DNA of 64,000 nt from Ophiura sarsii (GCA_035610835.1 CM069442.1:35194452-35258451); one strand, 5' to 3'. Counted from the stretch's first letter, positions 47,501 to 60,589 are shown. The notes: a model not told the origin generated them from the letters alone. Made by a program: numbers and translations.

Positions 47501-48505
47501 TTGTTAACAAAATTCAGAATCAGATGGAATGGTGAAAATACAGATGAATTCAACCTAGATAAAGGTGTGAGGCAGGGATGCATTGCTTCACCACACATGT
47601 TCGTCTCCTACACAGAAAAAGTCATGAGAGACGCTGATGTTAACCAGTATGGGATAAAAGTAGGCGGTACACCAATTTCAAATCTCAGATATGCCGATGA
47701 CACTGCACTTTGTGAAACCTCTGAAGAAGATATCGAGAGGCTAACATCAGCCGTAAAAGATGCAGGCAGGAAGCTCAATCTCAAGCTCAATGTCAAAAAG
47801 ACAAAACTTCTAACAACTGGAGAAGAACAGCCCGTGCATAATATCTCAATCGATAGTGAGGATGTTGAACAAGTTAGTCGCTTCAAATACCTAGGTTCTG
47901 TGAAAACCACTAGTTGCACAGCTGATATAAGAGCTAGAATCGGAATGGCCAAGGGAAGGATGATAGAACTCCAGGACCTATGGAATGAACGCAACCTCAC
48001 AACAAACCTTAACACAAAGATTGTAATAGCATTGGTATGGAGCGTGCTCCTTTACGGTCTGGAGGGATGGACTCTAACTAAAGCAGATAGAAACCGCATA
48101 ATGGCTAGGGTTAGTTAAGAGTTAAGATGTTAAGAGTTAACTGGAAGGAGAAAAGAACCAACATAAGTATCCTGAAAGAACTTGGTGTAAAGAGGCAACT
48201 GCTAGGAGAGCTTATCAAAAGAAAGCTGGCCTACTTCGGGCACATCATTAGAGGCAGTGGTAGCTTACTGGCACTCCACATCGTAGAAGGGAAAGTGGAA
48301 GGCAGCAGGAAAAGAGGTCGTCAAAGGAAACAAGGGTTCGACAACATCAAGGAATGACTGGTATGAGTCTTATAAATAGAGGCCAAGCGTCTGGCACAAG
48401 ACAGAGTAGCTTGGAGAAAGATGATCCGGAGATGTGATCGTATGGCAGCCAATCGTCACAACTGACGGAGGCCGAAGAAGAAGAAGAAGAAGAAGAAGTA
48501 GAAGA
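47501..48505 (+). pseudogene. RTE-like LINE, C-terminal half, with (GAA)n tail
   Basis: A 205-codon frame carries reverse transcriptase motifs GVRQGCIASPHMF, NLRYADDTAL (catalytic YADD), NLKLNVKKTKLL and FKYLGSV, then LLYGLEGWTLTK. A short deletion near 48,110 shifts frame; RVNWKEKRTNISIL, RKLAYFGHIIRG and GSRKRGRQRKQGFDNIKE follow. A stop and degenerate AQDR..WRKMIRRC tail lead to a (GAA)n run at 48,474-48,503. The endonuclease and first RT blocks are missing. A relatively young 5'-truncated copy, absent from the left arm. Confidence 0.85.
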
Positions 48506-49701
48506 ACAACAAAATTCAATAGATGTTATAGTCAGTTGAATGGCAATGCTGTAATTCGTTCATGAATATCTTACTTATAGATATAAGACTGATCCGAAAG
48601 GTGTACTCCTTGCATACGTTTCGGCAACCCCTGCTTATTTTCTCAATAATACTTTCGATGGTAATCACAAAAGGATCTCAACTGCAACCTGTTTTAAATC
48701 TCTTCTACCTATCTTAATCTGTGCCTATCGACCCAAGCCAATTACTGTTGCGAGCGATGTCAAAACAACTTAAGACTTGGCTTATTAAGTTGCATCGCTT
48801 GTTTCCATTGAAGTGATGACTCGCAATGACTCGCTGTTGACATCTGATCAGTAGTAATCATGAGGGTTTAAGACTGATCCAAAAAGGTCCTTAATCTTTG
48901 CATAAGTTTCCTGCTACATTGTTCAACATGTGTTTGCTGGTGATGAGTATTTATTACAAAAGGATCTCAACTACCGCCTTTTTCAATCTCTTCTATTTAT
49001 CTTAAACCGTGCCTATTGACCCAAACCAAAGCTATTCATTCTGTTCAAAGGAGGGTCTAAAGTTATCTTAAACATAAAACGACTAAATTTATGTATTTCG
49101 AAAAACCATGACAACTCCTCTCGAAAATCTGTACACCATATTTCATGGAATATCATAACATAAATAACGTGTTTGACGTTGTTATCTGATAAATAAAATT
49201 GTATCTGTTTATACATGCGCCCTTTAAAAGGGTTAAGTTAAATAGTCTATATTAAATCTAGAGCATTTAAATAGTTTAGACAGATGTATACGTGACAATT
49301 TCTCCAAATCAGATTGGAACACCATTACGTTGAAATTACATTAGATTTCGTGTCAACAAATAAAAATACACTTTTCTCCAAATGATAAATGTACAAAGTG
49401 GCTAGGCGTAGCAACCTTACATTAAGATATATGTCCATGGAACAATATTTCAAACAATGTGTACAATGTATTTGCCTAACTCCAAGGTAGCTCGTGTTAA
49501 GTCAGGTCGAAGCGGCAATATCCGCTTAAAGATATCCGTGAGCGTATAAGTAAATGTCAGGGCAATGGCCAAAGCCGGACACTTCTGCACAAAGATACGA
49601 CACTGACCGTAGGCGGAATGGCTCAGAAAATATTGTCGCATACATGAAAGGATTGAAGCCCCTTTTCTATCAATAATAAAATCAACCAATAAAATATTCG
49701 A

Positions 49702-50166
49702 TCATCTTTCTTTACGTCGAATCATTGCGAAATGGGTTAAAACTGATCCTTTATCGCCCCATGCTACTTCGGAAGTGCCAGTTGCCGTCCAACATCTTTG
49801 TAAGACACCCGTGAGAGCATAACCCGCCCGGAAGTCTTCGTTGCTTACATGTGATGTCATTATCAACTGGAAATAAGGTAGTTTGATATCACTACCTGAT
49901 GGGAATTGTCCTGTGATATAAAGCATTCCGTCAGCAGTGTCTGAGATTGTAGCTGTTGTAGTCACTTTCTTACCAGAGGCACTAATCTCACTAATCTTGC
50001 ATCGTTTTCTGTTCCATCTGAATAACTTTATTTTCCAGGATACATTGGGTGCAACTGCTGCCCATCCGTCATACGGAAACAAGAAAATCTTTACGGATCG
50101 TCCCAGTTTATACAGAACTTTTAGACACGGATGTCCTCGTTTCTCGTAATAGAAAAGACTCACCAT
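49702..50166 (-). CDS. Conserved 154-aa protein of unknown function, right-arm copy
   Basis: Intact copy of the left-arm gene, 154 codons, same ATG context. Nine residues differ from the left copy (C/Y, R/K, A/V, S/N, A/T, K/T, D/G, N/T, V/I), all substitutions and none in the GRSVK, FPYDGW, LYITGQFP or DFRAGYALTG stretches. With about 19 synonymous differences the ratio of non-synonymous to synonymous change per site is roughly 0.15 by hand count. In this copy a frame also stays open upstream (50,456-50,160) with MWILPLVIVSSPSS at its start, a possible secretion signal. That frame has a stop before the 154-codon ATG and is broken in the left copy, so it is not included. Confidence 0.7.
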   Translation of the reverse strand: MVSLFYYEKRGHPCLKVLYKLGRSVKIFLFPYDGWAAVAPNVSWKIKLFRWNRKRCKISEISASGKKVTTTATISDTADGMLYITGQFPSGSDIKLPYFQLIMTSHVSNEDFRAGYALTGVLQRCWTATGTSEVAWGDKGSVLTHFAMIRRKER

Positions 50167-50469
50167 GGTTCATTTAAGTAAATCAATACAACATCGACAA
50201 TAACACAGTGTATGTGTACAATATAACCAACTTTATTTTTGAAGGTACGCAAACAGTGGTCAATGATGTATGTAAATTTATTTCCGATAACCAGTTGTGT
50301 TGTGCCTACTGCCTTGTAAGTTGGTTGACGAACACTGCTGCAACTGTGTTGTCGCAACCAGTGCTTTTCACTACTAACTGTAGCGGGCAATATATCGTAC
50401 GAACGATTATCTACTGAACTTGGAGATGACACGATAACAAGAGGAAGAATCCACACATCGTCGGCGTAT

Positions 50470-51430
50470 AATCCTAAACTTGAGATGGATCACGATTTAC
50501 ACGATAGCATTATAACAGTTATAACAGTATTTGAGATCAAAATATATACTTGAACGTTGCTTGAGCTCCCAATGTATACACATTATCCGATTTACATATA
50601 TATCTATATATCAGTAGCGTGTTTTCGAATGATTAACTTAATGGAGGCTAGTCAATTTAAACTCCACCGAATATGTCCACACAGCGATAGGATATGCACA
50701 TGCTAGTTAGTTGATATTAACTGTGTGTGAGCGTATTTCACTTCAGCGAATTTTAAAATATCCGGAACTACACTTTTAAAGCGAGCTGCAGATGTTTAGA
50801 GTTCGTGCCGAACTACATGCTGGCTGAAAAGATGATAATAACACATCATCACCAATGTATAATCCTGAGATAGAATTACCACAATATACACGATGATATT
50901 ATCAGTGGTTGATTCACACCATAATATAGTGTAGCCTGAATGTAAGAGTGGCACGAAACATAAACATACGTGCTAGTCGAGTCCCAATTTACATCCACAT
51001 CAACCGTTCGTCCTCACAGTATATAGCTTGCTTTTGAATGATTTGAGAAAAAGCTTACCTATTTAAAACCACCCCGACTATGCGCGCGCAGTGATAGATG
51101 CAATGCATTTGGGCAAGTTCATATTCATTGCGGGTATGCATGTATATCAATCTGGTAGCTATACTGCAACAGTGTATATATTTATGCCACGGATACAGTT
51201 TTTAACTTAGCAGGCAAAAGGATACGATAACGAGATGAAATCAAGAGATCGCCACCTACGTATAACCCTAGCTTGAGATGGAATGATCACATTGTATATG
51301 GCAACATTACTAGGGTATGAATCTCTACCTGTTGTTATAGGAGTGTCACGAAACTTAAAACATACATAATATTTCAATGCCAATTTATGGTCCCCTTATT
51401 AGTAGAAAGCGTGTTTTAGAATGATTAAAC
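50470..51430 (-). repeat. Tandem ~370-bp modules upstream of the right-arm gene
   Basis: Three diverged units, each with 'agcgtgttttcgaatgatt' or a variant, 'actatgcgcgcg'-like sequence and 'gtataatcctgagat'. The left arm has two. The third unit matches the end of the copy at 43.5-43.95 kb. Confidence 0.55.
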
Positions 51431-52390
51431 CATAGACACTGGCGAGGAAACACAGAGGACACTGAAATGCCATTGATCCAATAATCCAACATCTTTATTT
51501 CCGACAGCAGCCAACATGAACATACCTATAAAATACAAGCAATTATCATCTTGGTAACCAATATATACAACAAGGATCTTTCCGTGTAACATATTCTAAT
51601 TTATATGTCAACCCGGTGGCCAATTATTCACCAGGGTTCTTTCAGTATAAACTACAAGTAAGCATAATCCTTATGACCAATATATACCACTATGATCTTG
51701 CTGTGTAATATATTCTTATTTATGTATCAACCTGGTGACTAAATTATACAACAGGGTTCTTTCAGTATAAACTACAAGAAATTATCATGCTTGGGACCAA
51801 TATATACAACTAGGATCTTGCTGTGTAACATATTCTGATTTATATATCATCCCGGTGACCAATTATACAACAGGTTTTTTTTCAGTATAAACTACAAGAA
51901 ATTATCATCCTTGGGACCAATATATACAACTAGGATCTTGCTGTGTAACATATTCTCATTTATATATCATCCCAGTGACCAATTATACAGCAGGGTGCTT
52001 TCAGTATAAACTACAAGCAATCGCATCCTGGTAACCAATAAATACAACCAGGATCTTGCTATGTAACATGTTACGTATATCACGCCCCTATCTAGACGGG
52101 AAAAGGGGAAACACTTTGTTAAACTCCCAATCGCCCTACAAGGAATATAGATAAATGTGTTCAAACTGCCAAGCGTAAAACCCCAAATTGTACTCTGCGA
52201 GCATCGATGCTTACAGATATACCACGTTACAAACACGCTAAACTAACGTAACAAAAACGGGAATGACGGGTGGGAGTCAACATCGTGACTGCTGTCGGAA
52301 AGACGGAATATCGGATAATATGAGCAAACTGAGAAAACCTTACTAGTGCTGCTTTAAACAGGACTAATTCGCCAAAACGGCTTCATTAAT
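51430..52390. mobile_element. ~960-bp insertion containing ~122-bp tandem repeats
   Basis: The sequence at 43.70-43.75 kb runs straight through this point, so the segment is extra here. Between 51,553 and 52,060 there are four to five units beginning 'ccaatatatacaactaggat' and containing 'ctttcagtataaactacaag'. The flanks of the tandem part hold inverted 'ccgacagcagcca' (51,498) and 'tgactgctgtcgg' (52,289), about 800 bases apart, which may be the element's subterminal repeats. Confidence 0.6.
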
Positions 52391-53519
52391 CCCCATTAGT
52401 TAAATTTCTTTGACTATGCACCCGCAATGTGCAACACATTTGGATTATTTAAAATAGGGTGTAAGTGTGCGTATATTTCGATTCTGTTAATATAAAATAT
52501 ACGGAACTATTAGGATTAAGGATAATTTATCATTAGACAAATGGTAGTTTAAGAATGCATTGCATATTCAATCGCGCCTGCAAACAATGCTTAAATGTGG
52601 AATTGTGTGGGATACCTCTGTGAGATAATGACATAGGATTCAACGGTTACAAAAGATGCAACACCTGTCTGAACTCAAATCTAATTACAAAATGCAGTAA
52701 TTATGATAAAGAAAGATAAAACAATCAAATATTTTAAACCTGGCTAGCGGTATTTCATAACTGTAACAATTGAATATTTCGCCCGTCAGGCATTCGACAA
52801 TTTCGAGAATGAAAAGCAACCATACGTTCCCATATCGATCGAATCGTGTTGCAAATAGTAACGCTTCAAATGCAGTGTTTGAAAGTATTAAAGGACTACC
52901 ATTGATGTATGTTGTAACAACAAACCTAGCTCAAATGTTATCGGTGAATGACGTCTAAATAAATTACTGAAAGCAAATTACAAAATAAAACTGCCTTTGG
53001 TCTGCTATCGTTGATGACTTTGTTCATAAGCGTTAAGGTTAGCGTTGCCAGGATTGCCTACTTAGAAAATGTAATCACACCTGATAATTAAAGACCTTAA
53101 TTTTTAAATAAATAACCTAATCTCCCTTCAAGCGATCAATGATATCCGGTGACAGGACAACAAGACAATGCAAGTACTTTTAGGTACTTGAAATTAAAAT
53201 TTCACCCTAATACATAACAACTACCTAATACGATGTATACTAATTATTTTGCCAGCATAACTTTGCCTATATTATGTGGTTTAGAGTTGAAATGAGGTTT
53301 GCCACCATAATACATACGCACTCTATCAATATCGTCTTGCAACGGACCGGTCAATCGCGTAATGTCAAACATTTGATTTCTACCCAATGTAATTAATTTA
53401 GTGTGTTTCGTGGACTCACATTCATCTACATTCATGAAATGATTGCAAACAAATATATTTTTAAACTGTAATTTTCTTTTGTCCACAATGGAAATATATT
53501 AATCTGTTATTTCGTTATC

Positions 53520-54260
53520 AAAAATATGTAATAATTGCAAAAGATCATCGTGGATGAGTGGGTTTATGCACATGCCGTTGAGTAACTTCTTTAAGAAGGT
53601 GATGTTGCCTGAAGAAACTAGAATATTAAGTCAAATTATAGAAATCGTGAGACTGTTCTGATGCTTGTCAGCTGTTGAAAATGTCGAGGGGAGATCTAAG
53701 TGCTTTACATCGATAAATCATAAAGTATAATGTAATGTACATAGAAGTAGGACTTCTCTTCAACATAATGGTTGTAAGCAAGATTGCGGGCGATTTCCAA
53801 TCACAAATCTGTGTCTCGCTGTAATCTGTTAACGTTGAAGTCAAATGAAAGTGTTGTCCTGTTTGCTTGCGGGCTACACTCTTCAGTGACACTCCAACGT
53901 CACTTAACATAATCGTTTCGAAAAAAGAATTCTTTTGAAGGAAATGACAAGATAGTGATCGAGTCGCTCGTCTATTGTAGGACCCCGAGGTGTTCTCTAT
54001 GTTTCGCAATGATCAGAACATGCAAATCAGAAGTCCCCGATGTTGATCATTAAGAAATGCATAGAATACGATATATCGTTTGCATATTCATATTTGGTAA
54101 CTACCAGTCGATGCCCTAAATTAGCCTAGAGGTTTATTCATTATTTAGAATCGTGGAGGTGATTTAGCTTGAAGCCTTTCTGAAATCGGTGTAACATTGA
54201 CAGTTATTTGTTATCGAGTGCCTCATACGAGAACGTATAATGTAATTTATGGTTTGCATT
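53520..54260 (+). repeat. Module R, copy 4 (right arm)
   Basis: Inverted partner of 17,060-17,880. The CARD-like remnant is on plus (53,580-53,690: MPLSNFFKKVMLPEETRIL, then stop). Indels and stops show it is not coding. Confidence 0.5.
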
Positions 54261-54497
54261 GGAGGGGCTGCGTTGGCTTGTGGGTATTCTAACATCGTTA
54301 TACACGACAGTATTTTGCTATTAGTCAGGGGTGTCACATTATCTTTAAGTTAGAGATTGGAGAGATGTTCGGCTGTGTGCGCTTCTAACATCGGTATGTT
54401 AACAGTAATAGGGGAAAATTGTACTTTATGCAAACCATATCAAGTGTGTTGATTTCTTTCTGAGTGCGTGGATACCATGCCACAGTACCAATACGTA

Positions 54498-56040
54498 CTA
54501 TGGCAGAATATTACCAGTGTTGTCGGCGTCGCTTTTGTCGGCGTCGCTTTTTCTTTACAGGGGCTCAGTGAAATGTCTCTAAAGAAATGAAACCTGAAAT
54601 TATTACCATATTGTTTAAACAAATAATAAACATAGAAACCTTCAGATTGATTAATTAGCCATCATACGAGGGTCGTTCAATAAATAATGAAAGTGGTCAT
54701 GGTATATGATGCATGAGTGATTCTATTGAAGGATAATGTAATCAATACAAAGTATGAACCTTTGTCTTTCAAACAATACCCTTTTGGATTGTTAGATACC
54801 TTTGGTTATGTAACGTCATTAACATAAACACAATAGGTTTCAGACACTGACTGAAATCTGTCAATTATTTGGCTGGATATGTAATATGTTGAATATGGGT
54901 TGATTGATACATTTGCGTATATCTCGGCAATGCAAGCATAAAAACAGATAACACTTGGCACATAGTTAGAACACACACTGATCTCTGTTTGACACTCTTT
55001 TTTAGATCTGAATTCCTTAATACAAACAAGAAGGGACCATCTCAAATACGCTTTTATTTAGCAAAATCCGTAATAATATACCTTAGAAAACAACAAAGGA
55101 TAAATGGAGGGATTATAATTTAGTAAATTGTTGTGGGATAGTGGGGATTTCAAGAGGAGCTGTTCATAAAATTTCCTCAAACCTTTGAAATTATGTGACG
55201 ATTACTTTAACAATACATATCTATATAGTAGCTCTAAAGATAACAGTAATACGAGAGGTTGTGGCAGCCATCTTTGATTGATACATTCATGCATATCTTC
55301 ATTTTGACTATCAAAATATTTTTACACATTGATTTAAGCATTTTTCATTATTTTTGATTAGAATTTGAAGGCACAGTAAGCTTTTATCTGATAAATTTCA
55401 TGATTTTAGCCGTTTTTGGCCCAGTTCAGAATGCTCTGCCGTCTGCGCATGCGCACATTTTTTGCAGGTTTCGTGCGAATAAGTTCAGAGAATTAGTTAA
55501 CTATCATACGGAATCTCCCAAAACTGGTTTATTGCTTGGATTTTTCCTAAATGGTTTGATTTTCCGCAATATTAGTGATTCACTGACTGGGCATTTTTCA
55601 ATGAAAATTGGCTATTTGAAATACTGATATTTGTATACTTTTTATTCGATTGCCTCTCCTTACTTTTTCCTCTTATACTACATATATCAAATTACACAGG
55701 GATTAAAGTTATTGTCTTCTTTATCATACTTGCGCGAAAAAAATGGGATTTACCTGCTTCTGGTGTCATGTTATGCAATCTTCTTACCACATGTTTCATA
55801 CAAACAATTCAAATTTCCCGCCAAATAACTGATTTAGTAGTGTCCCAAGTGTTCTTACTTTGAGACTATTTATTGAACGACCCTCGTATGATGGCTAATT
55901 AATCAATCTGAAGGTTTCTATGTTTATTATTTGTTTAAACAATATGGTAATAATTTCAGGTTTCATTTCTTTAGAGACATTTCACTGAGCCCCTGTAAAG
56001 AAAAAGCGACGCCGACAACACTGGTAATATTCTGCCATAC
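54498..56040. repeat. 1.5-kb palindromic structure with a MITE at its centre
   Basis: 54,498-54,664 and 55,889-56,040 are inverted copies of each other ('tatggcagaatattaccagt', 'gttgtcggcgtcgctttt', 'gattgattaattagccatca'). The left copy has an extra 'gtcggcgtcgctttt'. The left arm of the large duplication has only one copy (14,806-14,925), equivalent to 55,889-56,000. The MITE at 54,667-55,886 sits exactly at the symmetry point. Confidence 0.8.
54667..55886. mobile_element. Mariner-type element, 1,220 bp, no transposase
   Basis: Ends 'cgagggtcgttcaataaata' and inverse, TA on each side (54,665-54,666 and 55,887-55,888). 'GAGGGTCGTTCAATAA' is the kind of end found on mariner elements. The interior frames (for example 55,400-55,627) are unrecognised and no DDE motif was found. 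Confidence 0.8.
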
Positions 56041-56664
56041 ATGATTGGCTTGTAAGCTCATTAAGTACCAAACCTTCCAAATATAGTATCGCCGGTTTTT
56101 TATTCTGATATATTTCAGTGTATGACGACGATTATAAATACATATATACAGGAAGAGGTTAACTTTTTGGATAAAATGTAACAACTGTTTGTTTCTCAGA
56201 CTAGAAATAGCTTTACTCGATGTCTTCGTCGTATTACGGGATTTGTGTCAAGTACGCTCGTAGTTTGTGACCAAGTTAAAATAGGAATGGAGATGAAAAA
56301 CGAAGTCAAGTAGACGAATCGATCTACAATTTTCACTAGTACATCTAAATCGGATCACATACGATATACTTTATTGCTACTCAAAACATCAGACGTCAAA
56401 ATGTGAGTTACTATAGTTCAGTCAAATTGGCGAACCTGTTTACAGAAGCGAATGAATTCAGAAGAGCAGGGCGTACAAAACGCTCGCGTGGCACAACACT
56501 GCGCATTGTGAACCCTATGCGTGACGCTCGCGTGTGCCAACATAATGTGAGTACGCTTGGATTACTTTTGCGCGCGCATATTCCACGCCAATTTGGAACT
56601 GACTAAAGTATAGCGTGTGAATAATTGATGGTGTAGATACAGGATTTCCTTCAGTGAGCTTTCA

Positions 56665-57285
56665 ATGAGGGTCTTTCAGTATGCAGACAATGATGGTCTT
56701 TCAGCATGCATATATTGACGGTCTTTCAGTATGCATATATTGACGGTCTTTCAGTATGCATATATTGACGGTCTTTCAGTATGCATATATTGACGGTCTT
56801 TCAGTGTGCATGCATTGACTGTCTTTCAGTATGCAGACATTGACGGTCTTTCAGTATGCAGATATTGACGGTCTTTCAGTATGCAGACATTGACGGTCTT
56901 TCAGTATCCAAATATTGACTGTCTTTCAGTAAGCAGACATTGGCAGTCTTTCAGTATGCATATATATTGACGGTCTTTCAGTATGCAGGCACTGACGGTC
57001 TTACAGTATGCATATATTGACGGTCTTTCAGTATGCATACATTGACTGTCTTTCAGTATGCAGAGATTTACGGTCTTTTAGTATGCAGAAATGGACGTTC
57101 TTTCAGTATGCAGGTATTGACGGTCTTTCAGTATGCATATATTGACGGTCTTTTAGTATACAGATATTGACGTCTTTTGGTATGCAGACATTGACGGTCT
57201 TTCAGTATGTCGACATTGACGGTCTTTCAGTATGCAGAAATTGACGGTCTTTCAGTTTGCAGGCACTGACGGTCTTACAGTATGC
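56665..57285. repeat. Minisatellite, ~24-bp unit, ~26 copies
   Basis: Units of 'tgacggtctttcagtatgca' plus 4-5 variable bases (gacat, tatat, gatat). The matching place in the left arm (14,645-14,680) has only about one and a half units, inverted. Confidence 0.95.
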
Positions 57286-57699
57286 ATGCCTATTCTACTT
57301 GGTCGCCGATCGCGTTCTATGTCTTCAACAGAGATTCCCGACAATTTTGAAAAGAGAAGCAAAGCCAATTGCCGTCAATCAGGTCGAAATTTACATAGGT
57401 AAGCTATTTTGATTAACATTCATATTGCCATGGAATTTCCTTTATGCAAACATAATCATAACGTATCAATATTGATATTTCTAAAATATATCTTTAGGAT
57501 AAAGGTTCATTATTCCTGGCATATATTTGATAATTGTCTTTAAAACTCGCCTGAAGGGGTGTGTAATATAATGTCAACGCACAAATTATTGTTCTCATTC
57601 TGTATTACGGTTATCGTCTCAATTACGTTTATAGACTTTACTTAATCACTGGCGCAGTAACTGTCGCTGTCATTGCTACCATCAGACACAAAAAGCGCG

Positions 57700-58010
57700 T
57701 AGGGTAATACGTCTAAAGTAACACGTAGTACGTGTACGGTTACACGAACAACGTGTAAGGTAAGACGTCTAAGATAACATCTTACACGTCGAAGATGAGC
57801 AAATACAGTTTCCAAATATGGTTTATTCCGTAAATAGCATAAGCTAGTATGATATCCAAAATGTGTTTGACCTTGTCTTTCCATCCTCACCCACCTTCGA
57901 AAACCGGGTTCGTTTGATGCACTTTTTTGCAAATAAAGACGTGTAAGATGTTATATTAGACGTCTAACCTTACACGTACTACGTGTTACCTTAGACGTAT
58001 TATCTTGCAT
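57700..58010. mobile_element. MITE with ~70-bp inverted ends rich in ACGT
   Basis: 'aatacgtctaaagtaacacg', 'tagtacgtgtacggttacac' and 'gacgtctaagataacatctt' at 57,705-57,788 return inverted at 57,940-58,008. The interior 'tatggtttattccgtaaata' also occurs at 13,805 in direct orientation next to a partial end. The minus-strand frame RRVRCYLRRLTLHVVRVTVH comes from these repeats. Confidence 0.7.
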
Positions 58011-59629
58011 ATTTTTTGTGATTCTAATGGCCACCCATATTTGGAGCCTTATAAATAAACGTGTTATGTATAAAGTATACAAATATAATAAGTCACTTGC
58101 ACTTTAAGATATCACCATGCACGTCTTGTTACATGTGTGTGTCACATAATGGAAAAAGTAATGTGATTTCCGGTTTGCTCCCATATCTCGAGGCTTTAAA
58201 TAGCCACTTCATGCAGGACATTAACTAACATCCTTCTGTATCATTGTTGACTGTTACCGCATTGTAATCCGACATTACTTTTAAAACATTTCACTAATTG
58301 CTAGGTGTCAGGACATATCTTACCCGCGCATATCATGAGATAAATTATGTGCGAACCAGGTTGGTGTTTAACACATCAACATCGTCGTTTTATATTTGTG
58401 CCAGTATAATGAATGCTTCTACGGATATATTTTGTTCTGACTTAATCCACTGTCACGTCAAACATGGCGGCTAAAATGAAAGTTAAATTCAACGTGTATT
58501 AGTAGCCCTATTCAAAACTGTTTGAATATCAACTTAATATGTTTGAACTAAATACAATGAATATCATGCCCATTATGTTCCAGTGTGTACTAAGAAAAAT
58601 GTTTTTGATGAGGCGTTTTAGTGTGCATTAACCCGACTAAATTTTCACAGCTTTAGGAGAAATGCCATAATAAGGAATATCAGCACTATCTTCCCTATTT
58701 CCACTTGAAAAGTAGATAGGGCAAGATGATCTCATAATTGATTCATATTTTATTACTAAAATGGGTTACCTGAGAATGAGAGGCATAGCAGGTCTGTAAT
58801 AAAACAGAAGACGATATTATTGCGGCAACACTGACAAGGCTTATATAAACAATATAAATGATTTAATACATAACATACTTGGCCACAAGGTATTGCAATT
58901 AAGATGACAACTCTCATTTAATCAAACATCATTGGAAAACCTTTACTTAATTACCCATTAGTATCAAACACATTACATTACAAAGAAATTCTGACTTGAG
59001 TTATAAGTCTCCCTTTTCAATGATAACACAAACTAAGTTAGTGCTTTTCTAAGTTAGCGCTTAGGTTTATGTAATTTAATGTGAATGAGTGATATTTTAA
59101 ATGACAAAGCATACCAGAATCAAAATTATGACCCTCTCTATCCCATATATTGTGCGCATCATAGTCAAAATAGCAATGTGCATCGGAGAATCTGAATAGA
59201 AAATATACGTATTGATGATTCCATCTGTAACTCTGTTGGTACACATTTAAAGAATAGCATCAGCCCAAGTACCATGTCATTGGGGACTGCTAGGACAACA
59301 TCAGGCCATGAAATACAATCTATTAAGAATGCCATATCTTTCTAATTTAGTAAGACAAATATTATGAGAGACTATGTCTGGTTTTTAGGAGTCATTGTCA
59401 TGGGATTCTACAAGGTCAATGACTGTTAGTATAAGTTGACTTGCACATAATTACGTTACGTGTTTGTCCCTAAAGTTCCGCTCCTTATATAAATTGGTTT
59501 TCGTCAAAATGCTGGATTATGTTAGCAGGATTTGGTAAATGATAACAGACTCGATTCCCCTTCACGGATTTTCTTTTTTCCCACTCTTAGTTTGTATTGT
59601 GATAATTGTATGTTGCCAGTAGGGATGTT

Positions 59630-60016
59630 TGTCGTATTACATTTACATATGCTACATTTATCAAGTTATATACCTGCTCGATACGCATGCTCTTTTTTCG
59701 GCTCATATGTCACTAGATTAGACGTTGATCGTGATTACCCTAAAGATCCTAACAAGTACCTACGTGTTAAACGAGAACATCTTCTTACTAGTTCACATAG
59801 TTTCCCTTGAGGATTCCATAACAACCTCAGAATGTGGTTATAAATTTCTAGACCTAGAGAAATTCAACGTAATCAAATTAACTTAAACGAGCTATCATTC
59901 AATTTAGTCCACGCTCTTATGCATGATTGGCCGATGGTGGTAGAGTATAAAGAGTTGAACGCCTTACGCGGGTTGGGTCATATAGTCCGTATTCATTTCG
60001 CCATGTGGTTTAGCTG
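59630..60016 (+). other. Open frames partly conserved between the arms (right copy)
   Basis: Counterpart of 10,889-11,330. The frame ending at 59,810 (KDPNKYLRVKREHLL) is open, as in the left arm. The 40 codons ending at 60,016 (NLVHALMHDWPMVVEYKEL...HFAMWFS) match the left arm, but upstream indels break this copy. Function is not supported. Confidence 0.25.
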
Positions 60017-60589
60017 ACAAGCTGTCGACAGGTAGCCTGTACAGTAATTAATGTACAGAGTAGATAATGAAGATCAAATCCCGGTAAAATTAGCATAATG
60101 AATGTAAGTTCAGCGTACTTTGTAATCTATCTATTCTGAATTTAACAGGGTTCCATTAGATATATCAAAGACAATCCGACATAAACTCTTAAAAACAGTA
60201 CTACCACAATAAAACATCGGGAAACTTTGATTTCACCCAATATTTCACCCAATATTTAGCTATTTACACGCTGAGGTGTCAACATCTATAGCAATCCCTC
60301 ACCATTGGTATATTCTTTCTATTACTGACGTGGCGTGTTTATGTATTATTGAGTCAAAGCACACCTAGTTTTTTTCCTAATTCTAATAGACGTTTTAATT
60401 CTCACGCGCTTTTGAATACCTCATCAAGTATGTCAAGTATTAAGTTGCGGTTGCTTCCCTGGCAATAAATATTATTCTTATGAACTGCAAAAACCAGACC
60501 ACATTTTAAAAGGCACAATTGGAAATTGATGTTTTCAGTAATTCCTATTTCATCAGCAGCTTTGTGCCCCTCGGACTACAATTGACGAT

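Noticed and set aside
47608..48015. 135-aa minus-strand frame
   Set aside because: Antisense of the RTE-like reverse transcriptase on the plus strand.
50160..50456. Upstream exon with signal peptide for the 154-aa gene
   Set aside because: A stop separates it from the conserved frame and the left-arm copy is broken; kept only as a note.
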